NCBI GenBank assembly: GCA_025345505.1
Contig: JANVCC010010406.1
Coordinates: 18,491,825 to 18,555,824 of the forward strand
DNA: 64,000 nt
Direction: 5' to 3'
Source of the DNA: Todiramphus chloris collaris
Lineage: Eukaryota > Chordata > Aves > Coraciiformes > Alcedinidae
Positions within the stretch are counted from its first letter, which is position 1. Every line of letters begins with the position of its first letter. A program made the position numbers and the translations under genes. Below are positions 48,401 through 60,400 of the stretch, in pieces. A model generated the notes under the pieces. The model was not told the origin of the DNA and ran no database searches. It worked only from the letters and a program-made list of their open reading frames with translations.

Positions 48401-51400
48401 AAGACAGAAAGAAAATTAAGGTAAGAACTAAAGTGATTAGGTTCAAAGAATATGAGCTTTTGTTTCTTTTTCACAAATAGAAGGGATCATCAAGGTTTAA
48501 AAGCTCTAATGACAGTAAAATGGGAGTAGCAAAGACCTGTTCTAATGCCCTGAAAAAAGAAGTAAAACAGAACAAGAATGCATGGTTTCAAAGACCTGAA
48601 GGAAGCAGTCATGGATCAAACATTTCAGACTGAGACCCCAGAGCCACCCTTGGCAGTAAATTATCTTACACAGGCAGATAATTCTGTTCAAAATTTAAGA
48701 TGACCACAAATACTGTTTAGCTTCTTAAACTAACCTCTCTTCTTCTCCATCTTCTTAACTTCTGTTTTCTTGCCTTCTTCTTTACTCTGCCTACCAAAAA
48801 TATTGAAGTGTTTTAACAGTGTTGCAAAGTCCGTTTTTCCGTGTTCCCCTTGCTCCCCCCTATTTTCAGGTGAGATGCAATGTTCTGAGGTATCATCTCA
48901 ATAAAAGATTAGCATGCAAAAACCACAAAGAACCAAACCCTGGTTTTCAAAGACTGAAATGAGATAAAGTAACAAAATTAGTTAGCTGAGCTACTACTGA
49001 TAAATCCTCCATATTCGCAGACTGTTTTCCCTAGAAGCAGCAAATTAAAGGACTTTTTTTTTTTTTTTTAAAAAGTCAAATTTCCAAACTGTATTTTGGT
49101 TTGGCTGCATGTATAAATTGGTAAAATTTTATTGTACGGAACAAAGTTAAAGAGATAGAAAATATTTTTATTAGGATGACAAAAAGAGTACAACTATTTA
49201 ACATTACTATAGGGAATTATGGAGTGATCACTTACTCATAATCAGTTCCTATGTGATTTATTTTCTCATGTAATTAATTGCGACAGTATAAGTACCCTAC
49301 AACTGACAATGAACATATCAGTGATAATTTAAATATTCTTTAAGAAAACAGTAACGGAAAAATATTTAAGTTCATTGAAATCTCCTCGCTCTACCTCTAA
49401 CTATACCATTAAAATCAAGCTGGGACTTAAAAAAAAAAAAAAAAAAAAAGAGAGAGAGAGAACACTAAAACTTGCCTCCATCTCAGCTACAGGATGAAAA
49501 CAGGCAGAAGTCAATTCAAACAAGCTTTTTTTTATTCAGAGAAGATAGTGAACCCCTGCTTAGAAATTCCTCAGTTTTGTCTTACTGGGGGGGTTCCAAG
49601 CCTCATTTTACAATTTGCACGTTTCACCACCTCGTGACTTCATGACATTTCTGTGACTAATTTTCCTGTCATAGTAATATGCATCCATAAAATACCCTAG
49701 CCTGCGTGTCTATCATCTTCCATATTCCTTTCATACTCTATCCTGTTACAGAATCAACAGTTTTAAAGTATATAGGACTATTTTACCTCAACTGGCAGCA
49801 CAACTTCGTGCAGTTTAAATGGCACATGTAAACTTTATGTACAGAACAGTGCACAAAGCACTGCTATTAGACTTCAAAATTAACAAAGTAGCTACAAAGA
49901 CTAGAAAATGGAAACTATGCTAATTAGAAAAGGTATCTATCAGCTTATATTCTGTGTATTACTAGAGGAACTTGAACACAGACAGCACAAAAAGAGGTCT
50001 TTCTACTTTCTATCAGTATCGAGTTGTGGCTTTAAGTTATCAGCTATAATGAAATTCATTATGCATTTATTAACTACTACTCCACCTTACTGAAGCAAAG
50101 CTTTATCTACCCTCCAATGTATAAAATATGACAGCTATTTAAAAGCAGAGGTTTATTATCACCAAATCAATATATGACAGTTTGCATATCAATCAATCAG
50201 TGTATGTTTAGTGTCTCTGGAGCTGGAAACCCTCCAGTTTGTTTCAGGCAAGTAGAGTAATTATGCTAGGTTTCCAGAGGAGTAGCGACAGGAGGAACAG
50301 GAGAAGAAAGGTCTACAGGATAAAACAACAAACAAACAAAAAAACCCAAACATACAACCAAAACCACAAACCCCAAAACAAACTAGATTCCTGTTAATGA
50401 ATGTGAAAATGGTAGAATTTTGTTGTTACGGACAAAGGGAACCATTATCCTCTTCCTTTTCCTCTGAATTTTTACCTTGTTCTCCCTTTCTTCTGCCCTG
50501 ATACTAACTCTGGGGATGGCATCATCAGGTTTTCATGGTGGCAGCTTCTTCACCCATTTGCAGAATAGCTCTTGAGAACAAATGAGATTTCTTCCTATTG
50601 TCATGTCATGTGTCCCCTATTCCCTGACCTGCCCCCTCAGTTTCTCCCAGGATCTTCTTTCCATTCTTATGTTTGATTCATTTGTGATAATTTATCTTCT
50701 GATTGCAGACTGCTCTTGGTACTACTCAACTAGCTTTACAGTGTTAAAGAGTAGAATTCTTGTTTTTCTACTCGTTCTATCTGACAACGTGTGCTCCAGC
50801 TGCCAGAGAAGGAAGTGTTTTCCAGGTGACCCTAAGCATTCCACAACCTGATCAAAAATCCACAACCATGGATTAACAGTTCTCAGTCAAAACTGGAAGA
50901 AAAATACATGGCTGTCCTTCAGAGTTTTTCCACACTGATCCCTTTTCATGTAGATATGCTTCAGCTACTTCTAAACAGAACCCACCAGCTATCTTCTGCT
51001 AGAAATTTTAAGTCACTGAAGACTGACCTCACTTGATTTCTAGGCTGACCCTAGGCAGGGAGAATGGAATTCTTCCTATACTCGCACAACAGGCTCTGTT
51101 GGTTCAGAGGAGTTTTTTGGGCCTCAATGTAAAAAGAGGTTAAAATAAACAAAAAAAGTGTCATGGGAGAGAACAACAGAACACAGTGAAAAACAGTTTG
51201 GAACTTTTGCAGATACTGTTTCCTCCTGTTAGTTTCAAAGTACTTCTACAACTCCTGGGCATCACATGTCAAGACATACTCACGATTCAGATTCTGTCTG
51301 TTCCTCCTGCTTACGCTTTCTTTCTGTTACATCTCTCTCATGTTGGCCTCTTACAACATTTCTTCTATGAGCTGCCTGAAGGCTTCTTCCCCCTTTTTTC

Positions 51401-54400
51401 TTCTGTATTTATTTGGGATTTTAGGATTAGAAAGAGAAAAAAAAAGATTATTAAATAACTGTTTCTGTAAACAGGTAAAACTAACTACACTAGTATCTTT
51501 GAAGCAACCCTGCTCCATGGAACAATCTGAAAAGAGCAGCCTGCAACTAAACAGAAGACCTCCACATAGTGGCAATTTCTGAATTTTAGTCATTTCTTTC
51601 TTTTACCTTTTCTCATAGATGGTAAATGTCCTTAGCACCATAAAATTGAAGACATTCCAAATGATTTGCTAGCCACAGCTTTATACCTTTCAGAAACTGG
51701 ATTTCAAGACAAATATTCTCTTAAATGCATCCAAGAAAAAAAAGTCTGTGCTCAAAGAAGCATAGATGAAAAAAGCCTTTTGACAAGGTAAGTAACTGCT
51801 AAATTTAAATCCTGTGTTAAAAAGTGTCTTGGAAAAGAAGCTTTCCTTAGAAAATATCAAAGAATTTCCTGAAATAATTATTTGACAATATAAAGTTCTG
51901 CAAAGTTTATTCTATTTATCTGTGTTAGGCAGCCACAGGGCTCCAACTGTTACTAAGATCTAGCATTAACTTCAAGAAAGACCTACAGTAATACTGCTTT
52001 CCTTTATAATAAATCTATCAGGGAAGCAAAATTGTACCTTGTCACCTTCCTGTTCTTCTCCATCATCTTCAGAATCAGAAGTTGATGCAGAACCCACTTT
52101 TGCAGAATTTTTCCGTTTTGGTTCAGCATCTTTCTTTCCCTCCTTTTTATCAAATTCCTTCTTTGATTTCTCCTCTTCCTTCTGACTTTCATCATCTTTT
52201 TTCCCTTGCTTTTTGGGCTTTTCTTCTGGTCCTTTTTTCTTTGCCTTCTCCTCCTCATTAACACTAAAGCATAAACAGTACTTAGGCAATCGTATCCATT
52301 ATCTACAGTGAGTTTAAAATATCACATTCTTCTGACTTGGGAAGTTGATTTTTTTTTTTTTAACCACAGAATATTAAAAATCACAAAATTAATCCACTCT
52401 CATTTCCTTTAATGAATCCTCAAAAAATACCTTAGTCTTCTTATAAAATTATATCCCACTATCTAAGCAAAAAAAAAAAAAAAAAAGAAAGAATAGTATG
52501 AAGGCCCTAATGAAGCTACATTAATACATGTAAATAGATCCAAACCCAAGAAGTTAATTCTCAGAAGTTCTCCACACATTAATATGTGTCTGCAGAACCA
52601 AGAGCGCATATGGTGTAAACTAGTTTTATGAAGTATATGTATTTCTGGCGTGCATACACTGAAACTGTGGATCTGCAAATCTGTAGAAAACTGTACTAGT
52701 GCTCAACTTTTCCTTCAGTTACTAGAACCACTGAGGACTTGATGCAAGAACTGAAGAGGGTAAAGAGAAAAATTTGGTAACAAATAAGTGTTCGAAGATA
52801 TTTCTGAAATGAAAGCGTACAAAAAAAACCCTACAGTATTTTAGTTTTGCATGATCTTGTTTTTTCTTTCAATAAATATCTTTTCCTCTTCAATCGCTAT
52901 ACAATTATATAAGCAATTTTGCACAGCTTTTACAAGTTAGGAAGGTTAAGATCATAGTTTCTTGTTCCAGAAAGGTATTACCTGGAGTTACTACGTACTC
53001 ATACTGCATACTAATGGGGCAAATACCTGTCAGGAACTCACTACCATTTATGAAGTCTTAATATAAGCAACAACACAGTTTACAATGAAGCAGCTTTATG
53101 TAAGAAACAAAACAGAACAACTCACAAGTCACTCTCTGAAAGACAAGGTGGTTTCACCAACTTGGGTCTCCCTCTTGGTTTTGGAACCTTGACTTCAGAG
53201 GCTAGTATGTATACAGAAATAACAGATTAGTCCATCAACAACAGCCACCATCTGCTCCTTGTCTATGTGGAATGATTCTCACTCAACAGACAGAAGCTAT
53301 TCTGAAAATATATACCCTAACTTTGTTACATAAAACTCAAGTGTTAAGTGAGTACCAAACTTTAATCAAGACCTCTTTGAAAAAGTGGTAAGTTTTTTTT
53401 ATAGCTTATGGGTAAATTAAAAACCTTGGCGCTTTTTTAGCCACAACTACCAATTCCCGTGTTTTTTACACTCTGTGAAGTTAGGATTTGCATCACACAT
53501 TGCATAACTAAATACAAATAAAGTCTCGCATTAGAGAATGAGGAAGTCTGAATTTAGAGAATGGAAAGAAGTCATTTAGTGTCCATATTTATGCACGTCT
53601 ATTCGCCATTATTTTTAGATGTGTTAGGGGGCTTCCATCACTTTTGATAACAAACCACTGTCAAGAAGTTCTACCACCACACGACAGTACAGAGCAAAAC
53701 TCTGCATTTCCTCAGGTTCACCCTATTGTTAAGAATAAGATAAACAGTGTATCTGCTTTCATGGCACAAATCCACAGTGAACATGTGGTTAGGAAACCCA
53801 ATACTCAGCGTTTAAACTCATGTTGGTGTTAACATGGAGTGCCATTAAGCAAGAGACACATGCATGAGATCAACACCGGAACAGGCTGAGTAGTACATCT
53901 TATAAAAGGTACTTTATACAGGAGGTGAAAGCATCTCTTACAGGTACTTTCTGCTCTTACAGAGAGCACTTACAAATGAAAAATGTAAAGATAAAACCAC
54001 ACACAAATATTAAAAACATTTATTTAGTGAATGTAATGAAATGGAGCGAGCGGGAAGGGGAAGCAGAAGGGGAGCTGAAGTAATAATTTCCTCACAGCTT
54101 CCAAGGCAAAAGTAATTAAAGTATAGTTAACTGTGGTTGCACTTTCTAAAAGTTATTACAGCAAACACAGGTGAGTATAAATCGTTTCCCAGACTAGGCA
54201 CTCATACTATGTACTTAACTGCTCCAAGTACTGTTTTCTGATATAGTACATGATCAACTCATGAATATATGCAAACTTACCACAAAAATTCCAATTAGAT
54301 CATTGCTGCTTTGAAAGAAACAAGCACTGCAGAACGATCACCAAATGGTTCTAATTACACATTTTGAAAAGAAGATGCAACTTTTTTAGATTTTCTATCA

Positions 54401-57400
54401 ATCTACATGGACTGCCTTAAACATCTTTCTAAAAATGCCTCTCCAGCGCTTTGTTTTTACTGTCCTCTGAGCTCCACCTACAGGCTCCCTGTCTCTCCAG
54501 TTCTCTTCCCTGTGTTTTATGGATATTCTAATACAATTGAAGTAATTTATAGACCTCTAATGAACATAAACCTTCATGGTTTTATGTATGTTAACAACAC
54601 AAAAAGAGCTCCTACTGTGCATCTATAGTTTAGCAGCACTCTATGAAGAAGTCTTTTCTAGAAGTGATACTTGTACCCCAAACCAATGAGTCTTGCTTAG
54701 AGGACTTAGCAGTGATGCCAAGAATTGAAGTACATTTACATCCTAAATTCCCTCATTTTGAGATGAGGAGTTTTCTTACTACATCTATTCACAAAGACTG
54801 CCTTCAGCATGAGAACACGCTGTAGTACTTTAGAGGAAAGACACAGTTCCCTGACTGACTCTACCAAGGTATTTCTGTAGAGTAAAAAAATTAAACCTTT
54901 CTTTTTAAAGTTACCTGCTGGTCTTCCTCTTTTGGGGCTTACTTTTGGAGATGCTGACACAGGACCTGCTGCTGCCACGGCTGCTGCTGTCACTGCTACT
55001 GCTTCCTCAGCTTCAGCCTGTTTTTCAGCCTAATGTGAAGAATGAATTTCACAAGTGAAAATACACAGGGAATCAATATCTCAATTACTTTCTCAAACAA
55101 CAGTTCTAGACTTCTCAAAATGCTTTATTATCCTACGACTTCTACACATAAAAAAAAAAGAAAGGTTTCCAAATTTAGTAATGGATTATATTTAAACCAA
55201 TTTCACCCTCTCTACACCATCACTACCTAATGTTTCATATAATTTCAACCAGCAATACATCTTCAAAACAGCTGAAGTTTCTAAGTATTTTTAAGATGAC
55301 CATAACAACATGCCAAACCCCAGTTTTAAGCAGGTAAGTTCATGGTTTTCCCCCTATATACACAAATACTCTTCTCCTAGATGCTATCATCTCCCCCAGC
55401 TGCATCAAAGTTTCAAGCCAGCAGATGGAGCTTTTCAGAAAAACACCTGCTTCTAGTTCTACAGCCAATTAGTCACAAGGAAAAACTGGACATAATGACC
55501 TTCATCTACAGAGACACTTTAGGGAGTTTGAGTTGTAAAGACAGATAGAACTTATGAAAAAAGAAGATCTCATTATAGGATACCTACCTCCCTGCAGAAA
55601 CATTCCATATCACACATACAGATAAAAAGAACTGAGAAAAAACCCAGTTGGAGAAAATATTAATACAATTTAGGAGCATCAGTTAGCAGCAACAGAAAAG
55701 TTATTGGCAAATACATATTTATGTTAATATCCTTTGTGGGCATCTGTAGCAAAAGACACTTTTAAAGAATAGAGACAAACGAATCTAAACCAGAGTAGAG
55801 GTACAACTCATTAACTGTGCTTTCTATCAGCCTACAGGAAGACTGTTTAAATGAAGACAGAAAAATACCTGTTAGAATGATTTTTTTACAATACCAGGAA
55901 AAGAAAACACTACGTTTCTTAAGGCAAATAAACATATTCAAAGCCATGTAACTGCACACTCCTTGAAATAGTGCTTTTCTGTTCAGCAATGGCCTATAGT
56001 AATGCAACTTTCTGGTTAAACCCCTTTCATGTGTCAAACATAAGTCTGTCAGATGAAGCTAGTAAATGTGACAGAGGAGATGATCTTAGGTGTGTAGTGC
56101 CTTATAATACAAGAAAAAAAACCCAAACCACCTCAAACAAAGCAGCAGAAAAAACACAGCCACAGGATTTGAGTGCTTCTTGACAAAGCAAAGAATGAGA
56201 TCTTTTTTTGTGAGACATCTGCGAGGCTTCTCTCCCACTGACAAGCTGAAATCACATGCATGCAGTCACAGACACGACCTCTCAACTTCTTGCAGCTCCA
56301 GACTAGAAGCCTTTTTTGATTTTATATTTTTACAGTATTTACTTTATTAAATGTTCTTTAAATTATATTTAAATATGCAAGTCATTTTTGTAAGAGCATC
56401 CAAACACTTGCTTTTTCATAAAGTAAAGCATGTTACTTACCTGTGACAACCATACTAAGGTTGCAGTTACTTCGCATTCATCCCATCCCTCCTGTCAGCC
56501 CTAGTTTTACAAGTTAGGCGGTTTCAACGTAAAATTCAACTTTGCCCCACTTTAGCTAGGTCAGCACCTTGATCTGGTTTGCTGTGTGACCACATGAACA
56601 TTAAAGCTGAAGTATGCTGAGCAAGCAGCTGGAACTGACTCTTCCAAAGTAACCCCAATTTTTTCCAGGTTGAAGAGACCACAAAATCACAACCTCGTGA
56701 AAAGGGGAGTACTCCAGGTGTTACTTGAGTGAGATGAAGATGTTAAAAGAAATTTTTCAAAACAGACTATTTTATTAGCAGTCCAGCAACAGTTTATATA
56801 ATAGTTTTTCTTACTTGCCATGGACTTTTTGTGAAAAGATGGAAACTCCCTACTTTGCATTAAGTTCAAACATAATTAAGGCTTGTAAAATGCCCTCTGG
56901 GAAAACTTTAGATTTCTACAAATTTTTCAGACATTCGAAAGGGTGATTTGGATGTCAAGCAATTAAACTTATGAATAATCTGTCATTAAAGAAAATAATA
57001 CCCAGTATCAGGATATAAAAAAAATACAGTAAATTGAAGTAATTAATCATATTGTTACCTTTCTTTTTCTTCCTCTTCTAGCAGCTTTAGGAATAGAAGC
57101 ATCATTTGTTTTCACCACATCCTGTGAAGATTAAAAATCATGCTAAGAGTCTTAACAAAACAAAGATATATTTCAAATGCTTCTAAGCTTTATCCACAGC
57201 TGAAGCCTTTGGCACATAATCTAGACAAGAATCCTGTAATATATACAAAGACACCTCCTGCTTTTAAATTATTAAAACCGCAATTATCTGGTAATCAGGA
57301 TTTTTTCTGACAGATAAGAAATGAAGTACTAAATAATATTCTGGTTTAAATATGTAGTAATGTTTTACTCTAAACTCTTTATCTAGTCTTTTAAAGAAGT

Positions 57401-60400
57401 ACATTTGCAATACAGAGTGACATAAAATTCACATTCCATCTGTTTTAGTTGAACTTATAGACAAGCCAGACTAAAAAGTTTCTTCTCTGTTGGAAGCTTC
57501 AATGACAGGTAGAAACATGGCTGAGAACACAGGAAGTTTTATATAATCAAAGAGCTCCTGAGACTGTCACAGTAGTAATAACTGCAGCTTCTTAGTAGTC
57601 AGTAATACATATATATCAGTCAACATAAGGTATTCTTTGCTACATAGAAAAAGCTTTCACATACCTCTTTACTGTTTTTTTCAGAAGGTAGATCATCTTT
57701 CTTTGGAGTATCCATCTCCTTTTCTTCTGTTTCAGCTTCTGTAGTTAAGTTACTATCCCCTTTAGTGGCTAACTGCGAAGGGAGTCAACACAAGAGTTAA
57801 AAAAATGCATTAAAAAGTATCTCACAGTGAAAAGAAAACACATCTAAGTTTGTAGATACACTCCTTTCTTAGGTATACATCAAAAGCCTAAGGCAGGACC
57901 ACTTTCTATGGTATATGGTTGCAGAGGGTTGCACAAAACAGGACAAAATACAGCAATGTACCATGGTGGAATTTAAACTCCACTTTTTGTTCATAACATA
58001 ATTAGAGTTTTTCACCATTATCACCATTACACGAGTATTTTTAAGTTCTCATGCTAACATTCAACATTCATTTGGATCACTGTTTATCTGTTATATACAG
58101 ATGGATATCCAAGTCACAAACCACATTTAGCAAAGAATATAATTCTACTAAAGACTTCATGTAGTAAAAGGACCACAATCAAGTTTTTATCACGTGTGAT
58201 AGTAATTAATGGTAATTGGTGTCATTTAATCTATACCCTTTTTCCTGTTTTGTTGTGGTTTTTTTTTGTTTCAGGTGAGCAGTTAAGACTCAAAAAAGCA
58301 AGAGATTGTAAAAATTTACTTGAAAATAACCAACATTACTTTGCAGCTTATGTATGTGCAAAGCTTTTAGATTGTAAGTTAATTCTCTCAACTTTAATGC
58401 TATTGCCTTGTCCCGCTTGCAAGCACTCTGTGCAATTCCCTTTTCAAGTAGCTACAATTCTTAAAACTTCAGCATTGACCAAAGCAACTCGGGCACAAGG
58501 CTATCATGCAGTTATTTCTTATTACTTGAAGACATGCAGTATCACTAAATCTTCTACGGATTAGAACTTTAAGACAGAAGAATCACTGGTACACTAAAAA
58601 CACTGGAAACCAAAGCACAATGACTGGTGAAAAGAATGTTACAGCTACATAAGTATCCAAAGAAAAGGAGTATGTTTGCTCCATGCTTTGCCTTAAACTG
58701 ATTAACCGATTGAGACTAACTACAGAAATCTATGAAAAAAGTGACTCGTTCAGGATCTTCCATCTCATCATTGTGTTTAAATGGCTCTTATGTCTTCCTG
58801 TTTCACACTGCCAGCTCAGGAGAAAATGAAAGCACTTTTTCATGAAACATGAAGCTTATGTCACTGCCATTCCAACTAGCACATGCTACTTGCTTGTAAG
58901 TTCACAGGAAAGTGAACTGATGAACCAGTGCAGTTTAAAAGAAGTTTCCCCCTTGTAGTAGCAAAGGTGGAGGAACAAATGCTTTTGTCAGCATGAGCAA
59001 GAAGGAAGAACACCACTGGTTTACTAATACCATCAGGAAATACTGAAGAGTATATACTCCTAAAGTATAGCTGACAGAACCCAAGTCACACTGACCTATC
59101 ACATGTGGAAGCACTAAAATAAGGAACACTCTAAGCAGTAAGAATTTGGGAGAAATAATCCACCAATAACCCCACAGTCTCCAACTCATCAAAACTACTG
59201 TCAACATCATCTATTAGTGTGCTACAAGTACACTAATTTTTTATTTATATTTTTTCTCCAATCAGGTCTTTTTACCTCTTGAAAAAAAACAAGATATTGC
59301 AGCTACTAGACACATAAGGAAGATCCACTATGTGTTTGACACATTGCAAATTCTTCAGTTGCAGCTCTGAATCAATGCTGAAGTACAGCCTTCTACACCT
59401 ACACTGAATCTTGACAAATAATCAAAAAGAGAACAATCTGAATCAAAGTGAGTCTGTCCAAAACAGTTTGACGCTTTGACGCTTAATTTCAGGGTACTGC
59501 TCATACTGTGGACTAGAATATTCCAGAAACAACTCAGAAAATAAAAAAGGAGATACCATAAATGTATCAATTCTATCCGCATCAGTTTTTCTCATTTTAG
59601 AGTTCTAGTCTCATTAAAATACAACAAAAAAACCCCAACCAAATGCCAACCAATCAACAACGACTGAGAAGAGGGGACATGCAACACACCTCTATCTCTT
59701 CCATGGCAAGTGAAAACTAATCATACATGAATATAACAAAATATTCAAGGACAAAGTTCAAAGCAGGGTGCTACACTAGTATCCTACACTAGTATCATTA
59801 AGTGCACAGTAAGCTAGGAAGGTTCACCTCTTAAGAGTGAACCATGTAGAGCACAAGTAAGCTGAAACAAAGACGTTTCAGACAGAAATGCATTTTCTTG
59901 GTATGAATACAATATATTTAAAGAAAACACAACCTTGTTTTGGAAGGATTCTAAGGATTCACATTTGCATTTACAAAGCAAAGAAGCCAAACTCTCTCTA
60001 AACTACTGTATACTGATCACTTACACTTTCCTGACTCAAAAGACTTCAACTGATAGAACTATGAAATCCTTAATATTAATTTATATCCCAACCAGTCCAT
60101 TAGGAGTATGGCCTAATTCAAACCCACTTTTATCATCTGTTCAGCCTAATAATACACTGAAGAACCCTTTCAGCTCAGAGAGAACCTAATGCTCCATTAG
60201 GCTTGTCAACAAATACTGTCATAATTGGAAGAGACAAGTCATACCTGTCTATGATATTAAAAAGTCTTCAAAGGGAAACAAAGCTAAATTGTGGTGATCA
60301 TTTCCACCTTTCCCTGCCTAGGAAGTATCATATGAATTTAGTTTAAGAGTATGATGATTTAGAAATCTAGACCAGTTAATAAATTAATTTTCAAAAACAG

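Larger units (their letters stand above)
47506..52037 (-). other. PSIP1 introns between exons 52038 and 47505
   Basis: Introns 52037-51403, 51283-48791 and 48734-47506. They contain poly-T at 49051-49069, poly-A plus (GA)n at 49429-49461, and an A/C-rich repeat at 50322-50382. No transposon was recognised. The middle intron is the one retained in mammalian p52. Confidence 0.65.
52264..57058 (-). other. PSIP1 introns between exons 57059 and 52263
   Basis: Introns 57058-55030, 54914-53202 and 53125-52264. AT-rich with short poly-A/T runs (52351-52361, 52471-52486). No gene or transposon was recognised. Confidence 0.65.

Noticed and set aside
52004-52264. Lysine/arginine-rich frame overlapping a PSIP1 exon
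   Set aside because: A shifted-frame shadow of the real charged exon at 52263-52038.
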